Assembly: GCF_021603645.1 (NCBI RefSeq)
Contig: NZ_BQHJ01000008.1
Location: forward strand, 186,001 to 250,000
Reading direction: 5' to 3'
DNA from: Pseudomonas pseudonitroreducens
GTDB taxonomy: Bacteria > Pseudomonadota > Gammaproteobacteria > Pseudomonadales > Pseudomonadaceae
DNA: 64,000 nucleotides
In this document: piece by piece, positions 17,154 through 26,166 of the stretch
Layout: every line of letters starts with the position of its first letter
Numbering within the stretch: position 1 is the first letter of the stretch
The notes under the pieces: model-generated
The model's database searches: none
Seen by the model: only the letters and a program-made list of their open reading frames with translations
What the model was told of the DNA's origin: nothing
Position numbers and translations under genes: made by a program

Positions 17154-20100
17154 TCACCACTGGTAACCGACACCAACCGCTAGGCCGGTATCACCCTGGC
17201 TACTGGTTGTGCCCTCCAGCTTGGTGATCCATTTGCCGTTGTCGGAGATCTTCGATACGCCGACCGCCAGCGCCCCCTGGCCGCGATAATTGCCCACACC
17301 GACAGTGGCCATGCTGGCTCCCGGCGAGTAGGGCTGCGGCAGTGTCGCCATTGCCATGGCCCCGGCGATCCCGGCACTGAGCATGTCGTCCTGCTTCTTC
17401 AGATCATGACGCAGCGCGTTGTAGTGGGAGTCGGCGTAGTCGTAGTACTGGCTGGAGATGTCGCCGATGCTCTTCTGCAGCTGGCTGACGTTCACGGCGT
17501 CGGTCGGCGCGGTACCCGCCGCGACGTTGGTGATCTGCCGCTCGTTGCCCGCGCTGCCCACCGAAACGCTGTTGGCGCGGTCTGCCACCGAGTTTGCTCC
17601 CAGGGCCACTGAGTTGGAGCCCTGGGCATTGGAGCCGTTACCAAGGGCAGTGGCGTTGCTGCCACTGGCACGCGAGCGAGTGCCGATGGCTGCGCTGTTG
17701 TTGCCCGAGGCCTCGGCCCCCGCCCCACCGGCCACTGAGTCGACCCCTCGGGCGCGTGGCTTGGGCAGGTTGCTGCTGTTGTTCACCTGGAACATGCCAT
17801 CGGTTCCGTTCTGCAGATGAGTGATGTCGGTAGCTGCTTGGTTGACCCGGTTGTCGACGTTGCTGATGGTGTCGCCCTGTGCGCGCAGCTGTGCGACGTT
17901 CACCGCGTCGGTGTCGGCTTCGCCGGCCTTGACGTTGGTGATCTGCCGCTCGTTGCCGACGCTGCCCACCGAAACGCTGTTGTCGCGATCAGCCAGCGAG
18001 CCGGCGCCCAGCGCCACGCTGTTGTCGGCCTGGGCGTCCGCGCCGGCGCCGATAGCTGCGCTGCGCTCGCCACTGGCCGAGGCGCCGTCGCCCATGGCCA
18101 CCGACGAGGCGCCGCTGGCGCTGGCACCGTTACCGGTCGCCGTGGCGCCGCTGCCACTGGCGCTGGCATTACTGCCGATGGCGCTGGCGTTGGTGCCGCT
18201 GGCATTGGCGCCGTCGCCCATGGCGATGGACGAAGTTCCCGAGGCCTGGGCGGCCGGGCCAACCGCGACGGAGTCGGTGCCGCTGGCGACGGAGTCGGCC
18301 TTGGTCGAGGAGGCGTGGAAATACTTGGTGGCACCCAGGGTGATGTTGTTGATCTGATTGGTTACGTCGAACAGTTGCGCACCGTTGACTGCATCGGTGG
18401 AGGACGCAGAGATGTCACCCGCGGCGACATGGGTGATCTTGTTCGGGCCGCTGCCACCATGGTTGGCGCTGTAGGCACCCAGCCCGCCATTGGCGGTCGG
18501 GTCCCACTGCAGGGCATCCTGGGTCAACTGGTCGGTACGGCCGGCAAGGCCCTTGAGCTGCGAGACGTTGACTGCATCGGTGTCCGCTGCGCCAGCGGCG
18601 ACGTTGGTCACGCGTCTCTCGGCACCGGCTGAGCCGACCGAAACTTCGCCGCTGGCCACGCCTGCAACGACGGCGCCATTGGGGGCATAGGCTGGTTGAG
18701 CCAGGTCTGAGGTGGTGGTGCTATTGGTACCCAGGGCAACACTGTTGTCCGCCGAAGCATTGGCATTGCGGCCCAGGGCGAGAGCGCTGTCCCCCGTCGC
18801 CGTCGCTTGATAGCCCACGGCGGTGGAACCCTGCCCTTGAGCATAGGCGTCCTCGACCGGCAGGCCGTTGTCGTTAGTGCGCACGTAGCGGATGCCTCGG
18901 CCGTTCTGCTGGACGTTGGCGACGCTGTCGTCACCGAAGACGTTGCTGACGCGATTATCGACGTTGGTAACGTTCTGGTTGGTCTCGTGGAGCTGGGAGC
19001 CGTTGATGGCGTCGGTGGAGGTGGGCGTGATGGCGCCGTCTGCCACGTTGGTCAGCACCTGCGCGGCGCCTGGGGCGGTGGCATCGCCGCCAGCGGCAAT
19101 CAGCGACAGCTGATCCGTACCCGTGCGCTGCACCGGGCCGAGCGTGCCGTTGTCGATGTTGTTGCTGATGTTGGTGATGTTGGTGGTGTTCTGGTCGACC
19201 TGCTGGTTGGTGGCATTCAGCTGCGAACCGTTGATCGCATCGGTACTGTTGGCGGAGATGTCACCGGCTGCCACGTTGACGATTTTGTTCGGCCCATTGC
19301 CACCGTGGTTGGCACTGTAGGCGCCCACACTGGGGTCCCACATCAGCGCGTCGGTGGCCACCGCATTGAGCTGGCTGCCATTCACGGCATCGGTGCTATC
19401 CGCACTTACCAGCCCTGCGGCCACATTCTGAATGCGCCGTTCGCTGCCTACGCCGCCCACACTCACCACGCCGACCGGTTCACCGCCTGCGACGTTGGTG
19501 GTGGTTCCGTTGATGGTTTGGCTGTTGTAGATCGTCATGCCCGCACTCTGAGCCGTCAGGTCGGCATTCATGGCCGACTTGCTGCCCAGGGCGACTGAGT
19601 TGCTGATGGTCTGGGATATCTGGTTGCCCAGGGCAAACACATCACTCTGGTTTGCATCCGTGAGCTGGCTGAAGTTGCCAATCGCATAGCTGTTGCGCGA
19701 ATTGACCAGATTCTCGAACCCAAGGGCGCCCGCCGTGACGCCGTTGACGACGCTGAAGTAACCAACGCTGGTGGAGTTCTCGCCGTAGGCCTTGGCAAAG
19801 CTTCCGACTGCGGTACTCAGGTCGCCGTTGGCCTCGGACGTGAAGCCCAATGCACTGCCGTTGTAGCCATTCGCACGAGCGTTCTGGCCCACCGCAGTAC
19901 CGTAGTCACCGCCGGCGGTGGCACTCATCCCTAGCGCGGTCCCACTGCGGCCCGGAGCCTGCGCCATATATCCCAGCGCCGTGCTGCCGATGTTTGTCGC
20001 GCTTGCGCCCTGTCCGACGGCGGTGCTGTAGATCACCGTCGCCTGCGCTCCCATGCCCACGGTCGTGGTGTAGTCGCCAGTCGCTTGCGCACCGTTGCCG

Positions 20101-20534
20101 ATGGCTGTGCTCTGTATGCCGCTCGCCGACGCACCGGCGCCAGCGGCCATCGAGTTTTCACCTGTGGCGCCGTCGTTGGCATAGTTGCTGCCAGCCCCGG
20201 TCGCACTGCTGTTTATGCTGTAGTAGTGCAGGTCCGGGCCTGGGTTCGGTGTCGCGAGTACCGCGACCGAACCGGCGCTTTCGACACCTTTGTTTTCCTC
20301 AACTGTTGCCGCAGCAACTGCCTTGGTATCCGTCCCTGTGGCTTCGCCGATCTCTCTGGCAATAACCACCCCAGCAGGAATTGCCAACAGCGCCAAGGCG
20401 ACTGCAACTCCGCTGGTGCCGGTATGCACGGCACGCTTCCCGCTCGATTGCCTGCCTTTGGCCCGGGCAAACTCGCACACTGCTACCCACGCGTTATGCG
20501 CGGTGCTCCATATCAACCGATAGACCTTGTTCAT
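17154..20534 (-). CDS. second trimeric autotransporter adhesin (YadA/AtaA family) with ESPR
   Basis: This 1126-aa type Vc adhesin begins with the same extended signal peptide region as the first (MNKVYRLIWSTAHNAWVAVCEF), then a basic stretch and a hydrophobic segment (~40-60). One HYYSIN...NYANDGATGENSMAAG module (~100-130) precedes a long run of YadA-head repeats (GNGAQATGDYTTTVGMG and similar). Several neck/stalk blocks follow, two of them with WDPS(V)GAYSANHGGxGPNKI inserts, then a second head block (~740-880). The C-terminal anchor is nearly identical to that of the first adhesin and ends VGVGYQW. The start has GGAG 10 bases upstream. Similar anchors with divergent heads point to duplication followed by ectodomain change. 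Confidence 0.95.
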   Translation of the reverse strand: MNKVYRLIWSTAHNAWVAVCEFARAKGRQSSGKRAVHTGTSGVAVALALLAIPAGVVIAREIGEATGTDTKAVAAATVEENKGVESAGSVAVLATPNPGPDLHYYSINSSATGAGSNYANDGATGENSMAAGAGASASGIQSTAIGNGAQATGDYTTTVGMGAQATVIYSTAVGQGASATNIGSTALGYMAQAPGRSGTALGMSATAGGDYGTAVGQNARANGYNGSALGFTSEANGDLSTAVGSFAKAYGENSTSVGYFSVVNGVTAGALGFENLVNSRNSYAIGNFSQLTDANQSDVFALGNQISQTISNSVALGSKSAMNADLTAQSAGMTIYNSQTINGTTTNVAGGEPVGVVSVGGVGSERRIQNVAAGLVSADSTDAVNGSQLNAVATDALMWDPSVGAYSANHGGNGPNKIVNVAAGDISANSTDAINGSQLNATNQQVDQNTTNITNISNNIDNGTLGPVQRTGTDQLSLIAAGGDATAPGAAQVLTNVADGAITPTSTDAINGSQLHETNQNVTNVDNRVSNVFGDDSVANVQQNGRGIRYVRTNDNGLPVEDAYAQGQGSTAVGYQATATGDSALALGRNANASADNSVALGTNSTTTSDLAQPAYAPNGAVVAGVASGEVSVGSAGAERRVTNVAAGAADTDAVNVSQLKGLAGRTDQLTQDALQWDPTANGGLGAYSANHGGSGPNKITHVAAGDISASSTDAVNGAQLFDVTNQINNITLGATKYFHASSTKADSVASGTDSVAVGPAAQASGTSSIAMGDGANASGTNASAIGSNASASGSGATATGNGASASGASSVAMGDGASASGERSAAIGAGADAQADNSVALGAGSLADRDNSVSVGSVGNERQITNVKAGEADTDAVNVAQLRAQGDTISNVDNRVNQAATDITHLQNGTDGMFQVNNSSNLPKPRARGVDSVAGGAGAEASGNNSAAIGTRSRASGSNATALGNGSNAQGSNSVALGANSVADRANSVSVGSAGNERQITNVAAGTAPTDAVNVSQLQKSIGDISSQYYDYADSHYNALRHDLKKQDDMLSAGIAGAMAMATLPQPYSPGASMATVGVGNYRGQGALAVGVSKISDNGKWITKLEGTTSSQGDTGLAVGVGYQW

Positions 20535-20580
20535 GGGAATCTCCTCCCAGGGAGGCTCTCCCTGGGCTCAGGAAGGGAAA

Positions 20581-20808
20581 TCAAAGGGCAAGCCGCAACA
20601 TGGCGCGCACGGGCCGACTCAGCGGCGGGTGCTGCATGGCCGTCTGCCGCGATTGCGGGATAGCGCGCCGGGAGAGGTACGGGATGCTGGTGCGGTCTTG
20701 GTGGGCGTACTCGAAATAGCCGCCAGCAAAGACTCCGGCCTCATCTCGCGGGGTGTGCCTGGCGGTCAGGGAGGACCGGCTTAGGCGGGGCTTGACTGGG
20801 GAGAACAT
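20581..20808 (-). CDS. possible 75-aa leader protein upstream of second adhesin
   Basis: An open frame of 75 codons ends 46 bp before the second adhesin start. Its ATG is preceded by GGAG with 8-base spacing. The product (MFSPVKPRLSRSSLTARH...) is basic, without a signal peptide or any family I recognise, and it has no counterpart before the first adhesin. It may be a leader or a chance frame in GC-rich DNA. Confidence 0.25.
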   Translation of the reverse strand: MFSPVKPRLSRSSLTARHTPRDEAGVFAGGYFEYAHQDRTSIPYLSRRAIPQSRQTAMQHPPLSRPVRAMLRLAL

Positions 20809-21297
20809 GGCTGCAACTCCAGACAGGTTTTAAGTTGCAGTCATGCTAGGAATGAAAGGCGCAGAGAAAACTCAGAGTCGTCCGGGGCTGCTTGTAGGAG
20901 TCGTTCTAGAGGTGTAAGGCCGCCTGAAGTGACGATGGGGCCTAACGCATGAGGGGGATTTCGCGGCGCTCGCCATCACGCTGGTGGAGGGCCGGCCCTT
21001 TCCGCGTTACACAGGGCATTGGCAAGTCAGGTGCGCTGGCGAAGCAGTGTGGTGCGGACGAGCCACGCAGCTCCAGGCGCGTCAGCCACCTGGGATGGGG
21101 CGGCCGGGCAGGGAGGTGGCGTATGACAAAGCGTCAGCTCGTCGATGCAGATTGCGGCGCAGCGCCTTTGAGGGATTGGCAGTCTCGGCAAAAATGTTTC
21201 CCGCTGCTGTAGGAGTATTTCGTTGTCCCTGTAGGAGTCATACCCATGGGCGCCACTGATCTACGCTAAAGGCGGGATTGCAGGATAGGGAACAGCT
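20809..21297. other. divergent promoter region of second adhesin and LuxR-type regulator
   Basis: About 490 bp without a supported gene. It must hold promoters for both directions. A short direct repeat (TGTAGGAGTxxTxC type) appears near 20891, 21209 and 21229. No confident -35/-10 pair is assigned. Confidence 0.4.
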
Positions 21298-23013
21298 ATG
21301 AGCACGGTTCTGCTCGTCGAGAACCAGCCCATTACCCGCCAGGGATTGCGCGAGCGGGTAACGGCATCAGGTCACCAGGTGGTCGGTGAGGCAGACAATG
21401 GCCAGGACGCGCTGCGGATGTGCCGTGAGCTGCAGCCGGAAGTTGTCATCCTTGAACTGGCGATCCCGCGCCTGGGTGGCCTTGACGTGTTACGTCGATT
21501 AAGAGCGAGTGCGCCGGAAATCCGCTTGCTGGTGTTCAGTCATCAGGAAAGCGAGATCTACGCCAGTCGCTCTCAACAGGAAGGTGCCGACGCATTTGTC
21601 AGCAAGTTCGACCCGGTTGTCGAACTGGAAAAGGCTATCGCCGCGATCGTCCATGGGCGCACCTATTTCCCTCGTCAGACCTCGAATCCTCAGACCGCAA
21701 CAAGCCTGGCGAAAGAGTTGAAGGATGAGCTGCGTGGCTTATCCGCCCGAGAACTGACGGTACTGCAGATGCTCTGCCAGGGGCTGAGTAACAAGGATAT
21801 ATCTGATCATCTGAAGCTTAGCTACAAGACCGTCAGCACCTACAAAGGGCGGCTTCACCAGAAACTTGGCGTAAGTAGCGATTTCCAACTGATCAAAGTG
21901 GCGCGAGTTCATGGGCTGGAGGGTGTCGTTGACCCCTCTACAAGTGGCGGTGGCTTTTTGGAAGAGCAGCACGAGGATCTGGAGCTGCTGCGTGCAATGC
22001 TCGACTCAACCCCTACCTCAATGTTCGTCCGCGATCTCGAAGGCCGCCTGCTTCTATGCAATCAGGCCTTCCTCAAACGGACTCAAAGCAGTTTCGAAGA
22101 GCTTCGCGGAACGCGGATCGAGGAGGCTCTGTGGATTCCGCAGGAACTTCGCGAACAGACCGCCAATCGTTTTTACGAGGCGGTCCAGCAGCAGGAACCG
22201 TTCATCTTCGAAATAGCCCTGGAGCAGCAAGATGTATCAGGCACGTACTACGTCTGGGGCCTCCCGCATCGCACCAAGTCGGGCGAGATGATTGCCATGG
22301 TTGGTGGCGTCAGACCGCTCAATGAGCGCGACAGCATGCTGGCTGAACTGCGCCATGAAAGCCTTGTAGCGCAATTCAGGAGCCAGCAGAAGAATAGTAT
22401 TCTGCAATTGATCAAGGAGGACCTGGACGAACAACTTCAGAGCCTGCACGACCACAGCGATATGATTGTTCCGTCTGCGGCCTCGCGTGAGCTGGAGTCC
22501 TGTATCGCTCAGCTTGGGATTATGTCGTCTCGAATCGAAGAGTTGCTGGCTCTGGAATATGAAGATGCCACCAGGCAACGCGAAGCCCGCAAGCTCGGGC
22601 CGCTCACATCCAGCCTCCTGGTTCCTATTCGACAGCGGCTTGCCGCAGCAGGTTACTCATTGGAGTTGGACCTGGGCTTGAGCAATCTGAAAACTGCCTG
22701 GATCAGTGTCGCCCAGTACAAGTACCTGCTGGAAAGCCTGTTTGATCATGTTCAGCTTCAGCCGCCAACTCACTTGTCGCTGCGTGTCGAGATTCGCCCT
22801 CATCTCAAGGGGTACTTGCGTATGTCCCTGGAGCTTTCGCCTTGGCCGCCGTTCATCCCTATCGATGCCAAGAGAACTTTCAAATGGAGCCAAGCGCGGG
22901 TGCAGCGAGCTTTGGGTGCATTGAGCGCTTACTCGGTTGAATCCGAACCTAACGATGAGATACCGGTGGCGCTGCAGATTTACATCGATGTTCCACTGGC
23001 TCTGGAAAGCTGA
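21298..23013 (+). CDS. LuxR-type response regulator with atypical receiver, PAS and kinase-like C-terminus
   Basis: This 571-aa protein has an unusual order: receiver domain (~1-120), LuxR/FixJ helix-turn-helix (~148-203: LSARELTVLQMLCQGLSNKD then KTVSTYKGRLHQKLGV), PAS-like domain (~225-345: DSTPTSMFVRDLEGRLLLCN) and a ~220-aa end resembling a degenerate histidine-kinase dimerisation/ATPase region without clear H, N or G boxes. In the receiver the phospho-acceptor position is Glu53 (VVILELAIP instead of VVLLD), and the acidic pair is Glu8-Asn9. Conserved Ser81 and Lys103 are kept. It lies divergent from the second adhesin gene, so control of the adhesins is plausible but not shown. The start follows a GGAACAGCT stretch. 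Confidence 0.85.
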   Translation: MSTVLLVENQPITRQGLRERVTASGHQVVGEADNGQDALRMCRELQPEVVILELAIPRLGGLDVLRRLRASAPEIRLLVFSHQESEIYASRSQQEGADAFVSKFDPVVELEKAIAAIVHGRTYFPRQTSNPQTATSLAKELKDELRGLSARELTVLQMLCQGLSNKDISDHLKLSYKTVSTYKGRLHQKLGVSSDFQLIKVARVHGLEGVVDPSTSGGGFLEEQHEDLELLRAMLDSTPTSMFVRDLEGRLLLCNQAFLKRTQSSFEELRGTRIEEALWIPQELREQTANRFYEAVQQQEPFIFEIALEQQDVSGTYYVWGLPHRTKSGEMIAMVGGVRPLNERDSMLAELRHESLVAQFRSQQKNSILQLIKEDLDEQLQSLHDHSDMIVPSAASRELESCIAQLGIMSSRIEELLALEYEDATRQREARKLGPLTSSLLVPIRQRLAAAGYSLELDLGLSNLKTAWISVAQYKYLLESLFDHVQLQPPTHLSLRVEIRPHLKGYLRMSLELSPWPPFIPIDAKRTFKWSQARVQRALGALSAYSVESEPNDEIPVALQIYIDVPLALES

Positions 23014-23094
23014 GGAGTGGTTGCACGTCACTAATGTAGATCTGAGAACCCCACTAAGAATGAATGGCCAAGTGAGTTCAGTCACCCGCAACTA

Positions 23095-23126
23095 ACTGCC
23101 TTCTGACGTCCACTATGGGTTGTGGG
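23095..23126. repeat. diverged copy of the intergenic repeat
   Basis: CTGACGTCCACTATGGGT matches the core found at 14890 and 26032 with one change. The rest of the unit is not obvious here. Confidence 0.45.
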
Positions 23127-23130
23127 ACCT

Positions 23131-23457
23131 TCACTGCTTGATAAACCCTCCACCTTTACGCTTGCTGCCTTTGACCACGATGTACAGCAGCGGGCCCAGC
23201 GAAACAAACACCAGCGTCAACAGTAGATAGGGCAGCACGCTGGAAGAAGAGTCGCCTCGCGACCGGGCGTCTTTTACCATCCATACAGCGGCAAGCCCCG
23301 CCATCAGGTAGAGGTCAATTACGACCTGGGCTGTGTCCGGTCGTGATATCAGCTCAAGCCCGAAGGCAACCAGGGATTGATCGGCGATCGACATCGTCCA
23401 CCCGGTATACAGTGCAAACGACACCAGCAACGCCAGTGCGGTGAAACGCGCTCCCAT
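23131..23457 (-). CDS. small membrane protein, DUF2834-like
   Basis: This 108-aa protein has three hydrophobic segments: ~4-22, ~42-58 and ~75-95. The short loop between the last two contains WMVKDARSRGDSSS. The layout, with a Trp-(x)3-DARxRG motif between the last two helices and a terminal GPLLYxVVK, resembles DUF2834 family membrane proteins of unknown role. Two adjacent ATGs exist (23460 and 23457); AGGAG lies 3 and 6 bases before them, so 23457 is slightly favoured. It is divergent from the XRE regulator with ~70 bp between, so both may be controlled from that gap. Confidence 0.65.
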   Translation of the reverse strand: MGARFTALALLVSFALYTGWTMSIADQSLVAFGLELISRPDTAQVVIDLYLMAGLAAVWMVKDARSRGDSSSSVLPYLLLTLVFVSLGPLLYIVVKGSKRKGGGFIKQ

Positions 23458-23514
23458 CATCCTCTCCTGGGTAGGGTCTCTCGGCACAGTAGTGATAGGG
23501 TTGCCCGCTCTCAA

Positions 23515-23529
23515 TGACCTGAGAGGTCA
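23515..23529. promoter_or_regulatory. perfect palindrome at the XRE regulator start
   Basis: TGACCT-GAG-AGGTCA is a perfect 6-bp inverted repeat overlapping the first base of the proposed ATG (23529). It is a candidate autoregulatory operator for the XRE protein. Confidence 0.4.
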
Positions 23530-24380
23530 TGGACACTGCGCACAAGGATGGTCAGAGTCAACGCATGATCCAGCCCACTTTCCACCGCCTGAATCCCGCG
23601 CCGGGCACATCGGCAGGCCAACATTTACGCCACTTGCGCAGGCAGGCAGGCGTCAGCCAGCTTGATTTGTCGCACCTCGCCGGCGTTTCGCAGCGCCATC
23701 TCAGTTGCGTGGAGACTGGACGCGCGAAGGCCAGTCCAAGCACCCTGCACGCCATCCTCTCTGCCCTAGGCGCACCGCTGGATCACTGCAATGCGGTCTT
23801 CCTCGCGGCCGGTTACGCTCCGCGTTACAGCGCCATCCCCCTCGAAGCCCCAGCCCTGGAGATGGTGCACGGCGCCATCGAGCACATCCTGCAGGCGAAC
23901 AACCCGGCTCCTGCGATCGTCATCGACAGCAATTGGGATGTCACCGCAGCCAATGTCAGTGCAGGTTTACTCTTTGCTATTGCGGGAGTGGCAGGAGAGA
24001 CGATCTCCGGCTTCAACCTGCTTGAAACATTGCTCTGCCCCGGCGGCCTGGGGGATCACTTGGCCAATGCGCAGGAAATCCGCGCGGTAGCCTGGCGACG
24101 AGCCGCCACTGAAGCCGCCAGCAGCCCGAAACTCAGCCGGTTCCTGAAGGAGCTTCCCGCGCCGGCTGCCATACTGCCGGAAGTCGAGCCCACACCCCTG
24201 CTGTTGACCCGGGTAAACACCCGGGATGGTGAGCTGAGATTCCTTTCCACCTTTACCACCTTCGGGATGCCGCAGGACATCACCGTGGAGTCGCTGCGAA
24301 TCGAGCACCTGATTCCCGCCGATACCCTGACCTGGCAAAGAATGAGTGCAGCGTTCGAGCAGTGCCAAGGGAAATCTTGA
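23529..24380 (+). CDS. XRE-family regulator with MmyB-like ligand-binding domain
   Basis: This protein is up to 283 aa. The N-terminal helix-turn-helix (~28-85) reads LRHLRRQAGVSQLDLSHLAG, VSQRHLSCVETGRAKAS, matching the XRE fold. The C-terminal ~110-275 resembles the MmyB/MLTR ligand-binding domain (AIVIDSNWDVTAANVSAGLL). MLTR-type regulators bind fatty-acid-like ligands and control neighbouring metabolic genes. The start is uncertain: the ATG at 23529 has a very close AGAGG, and an alternative ATG at 23565 would still keep the HTH. The FAD oxidoreductase gene follows by ~65 bp on the same strand and is a likely target. Confidence 0.85.
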   Translation: MDTAHKDGQSQRMIQPTFHRLNPAPGTSAGQHLRHLRRQAGVSQLDLSHLAGVSQRHLSCVETGRAKASPSTLHAILSALGAPLDHCNAVFLAAGYAPRYSAIPLEAPALEMVHGAIEHILQANNPAPAIVIDSNWDVTAANVSAGLLFAIAGVAGETISGFNLLETLLCPGGLGDHLANAQEIRAVAWRRAATEAASSPKLSRFLKELPAPAAILPEVEPTPLLLTRVNTRDGELRFLSTFTTFGMPQDITVESLRIEHLIPADTLTWQRMSAAFEQCQGKS

Positions 24381-24445
24381 GCGTCTGGCCTCAAGAAATT
24401 CCCCAGCTGCCGTACCATCAACATGTCGACAGAATGGAAGTTGAT

Positions 24446-25507
24446 ATGGTGAAACGAGTCGTTGTCATTGGTGCAGGCATCGTGGGTGCATCACTGGCCT
24501 TTAACCTGGCTCGCAGAGGCGCGAATGTCACCGTGGTCGAGGCGGAAGGTATAGCGTCGGGAGTGACCAGCAGTTCATTCGCATGGATAAATACCTCACA
24601 CACCGAACCTGACCCCATTGCGCAATTGCGCGGTGCAGCAATCGAGGCGTACCGCCAACTCGAGACGCAGCTTCCTGGCTTGGAAGTACGGTGGACGGGC
24701 GCCTTGTCTTACAGCGGAATGCCGAGTGGAGCTGAGCCGGCCTCGGGTAACTCGACTTCGGTAAACAGGGTGTCTCGATCACAGATTTGCGAGCTTGAAC
24801 CCAATCTCAAGAACCCTCCTGAATCTGCTTTCTATGCGGCAGCCGAAGGGGCGCTGGACGCAGTGGCAGCTACGTACGCATTGATTGAGGGTGCCAAGGC
24901 CCATGGGGCGAAAATTCTCACCCAGACGCCTGCTCTTGGTTTTGTTATCCGGCGTGAAAAGGTGGCCGGAGTCAAAACAACATTGGGCATCCTTGAGGCA
25001 GATGTTGTCGTGGTGGCAGCCGGGACTGGTATCTCGAAGCTGACAGATAGGCTTGAAGTGCCCCTTCCCATAGATTCCTCGCCTGCCATCTTCATCCGTT
25101 ACAAGGCACAACCCAACCTCGTGCGCACTCTCATCTCCAGCTCGGAAATGGAAGTGAGGCAAACCGCTTATGGCGCGTTGGTGGCGGCAGAAGACTACCT
25201 GGACGACACCGCGGAAAATCAGCCAGAAGCGATAGCACTCCGAACTGCCAAAGCTATCCAGAATGAGCTCCATGGGGCTGTTTCCGTAGAGCCGGAATTG
25301 GCTTGCGTCGGACTCAGGCCCATGCCGGCCGATGGCATTCCCATCATCGGTCATCTACCGAAAATGGACGGCATCTATGTTTGTGCGATGCACCCTGGAA
25401 TTACATTGGCGGCGATAGTGGGACGTCTTGCCAGCGAAGAAATCATCGACGGGAAGGCGTCCAGTGCTCTTTGCCCATGCCGGCCAGACCGATTCTTCCA
25501 AACATAG
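24446..25507 (+). CDS. FAD-dependent oxidoreductase, DAO/D-amino-acid dehydrogenase type
   Basis: This 353-aa flavoenzyme has an N-terminal FAD-binding motif VVVIGAGIVGASLAFNLARR (residues ~4-23) and a glycine-rich C-terminal FAD contact GLRPMPADGIPIIGHLPKM...HPGITLA. It ends with PCRPDRF, as in DAO-fold oxidases that finish PYRPDRF. Substrates of the family are amines or D-amino acids; none can be assigned here. The ATG at 24446 is favoured by GGAAG 5 bases upstream and the position of the Rossmann motif. An upstream ATG (24434) is possible. It follows the XRE/MmyB regulator on the same strand. Confidence 0.85.
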   Translation: MVKRVVVIGAGIVGASLAFNLARRGANVTVVEAEGIASGVTSSSFAWINTSHTEPDPIAQLRGAAIEAYRQLETQLPGLEVRWTGALSYSGMPSGAEPASGNSTSVNRVSRSQICELEPNLKNPPESAFYAAAEGALDAVAATYALIEGAKAHGAKILTQTPALGFVIRREKVAGVKTTLGILEADVVVVAAGTGISKLTDRLEVPLPIDSSPAIFIRYKAQPNLVRTLISSSEMEVRQTAYGALVAAEDYLDDTAENQPEAIALRTAKAIQNELHGAVSVEPELACVGLRPMPADGIPIIGHLPKMDGIYVCAMHPGITLAAIVGRLASEEIIDGKASSALCPCRPDRFFQT

Positions 25508-25667
25508 CAAGTCGTATTGTGAGTAGCATCTTCTGCGGAATAGACCGGTGGTGGTTTTTCGATGCTGAGCTATGTTGAGAAAGGCTCTGGTCGTTGTGAA
25601 CGCCGCAACCGTGGAAGACCAGCCAAAACAATCGCTTAACTTTCATTTTTGCCTTCGGACAGCAGCC

Positions 25668-25955
25668 ATGGAAGAGATCGATCTTGAAACAATGGAACTC
25701 GCGACCCTCGCGTTCCTTGAGTTGACCCCCTCGCTCCGCGAACAAATCAAACTATTAATTCCTGCATCAATGCCTCGTGAGGAAGCCGGTGCGCTTTTTC
25801 GTCATAAGGCTTGGTCGGAGCTATCCCATGCGGCCACGCGAGCAGGTATTCGGCCTATGGAGTACGCAAAGCAGGTGATTGAGCTGTACCGCGCCGATCT
25901 TGCGCAGAATAGGCGACGACCACCCCCAGCGGAACTATTGAAGCTGCTCGGCTAG
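25668..25955 (+). CDS. small protein of unknown function
   Basis: About 95 aa, acidic N-terminal helix (MEEIDLETMELATLAFLELT) then basic, Pro-rich end (RRRPPPAELLKLLG). No signal peptide, no membrane segment and no recognised domain. The frame is open back to 25572, where a longer start would add 32 residues. No clear Shine-Dalgarno is seen before either start. The sequence reads like a genuine helical protein rather than antisense GC-rich frame, but support is limited. Confidence 0.45.
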   Translation: MEEIDLETMELATLAFLELTPSLREQIKLLIPASMPREEAGALFRHKAWSELSHAATRAGIRPMEYAKQVIELYRADLAQNRRRPPPAELLKLLG

Positions 25956-25964
25956 ACAGCTTCG

Positions 25965-26070
25965 AAACAGGAGTCCCGTAGCGGCCGTTGTGCGCCTGCA
26001 ACTGGCCGCCACGATTCGGCCTACTGACGTCCGCTATGGGTCGGTAGTTGCCCATCAGAAGCTCACACAC
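25965..26070. repeat. intergenic repeat copy
   Basis: This stretch includes CTGACGTCCGCTATGGGT and CGGTAGTTGCC (about 26032-26060), preceded by GGCCGCCACGATTCGGCC. It is the uninterrupted form of the site that carries the IS at 14907. Confidence 0.65.
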
Positions 26071-26166
26071 CAGGTGAGTCACCACGTTCTCATTAGCCGG
26101 AATTGAAGGATTGGTCGCTCGCTGCGACTAGCTACTCTGCAGGTACCACTAGGGATGGGGGTTAAG

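Noticed and set aside
5913-20534. Many short DNA repeats that might suggest a CRISPR array or satellite
   Set aside because: They are in frame and encode YadA-head and stalk repeats, with no regular spacer structure.
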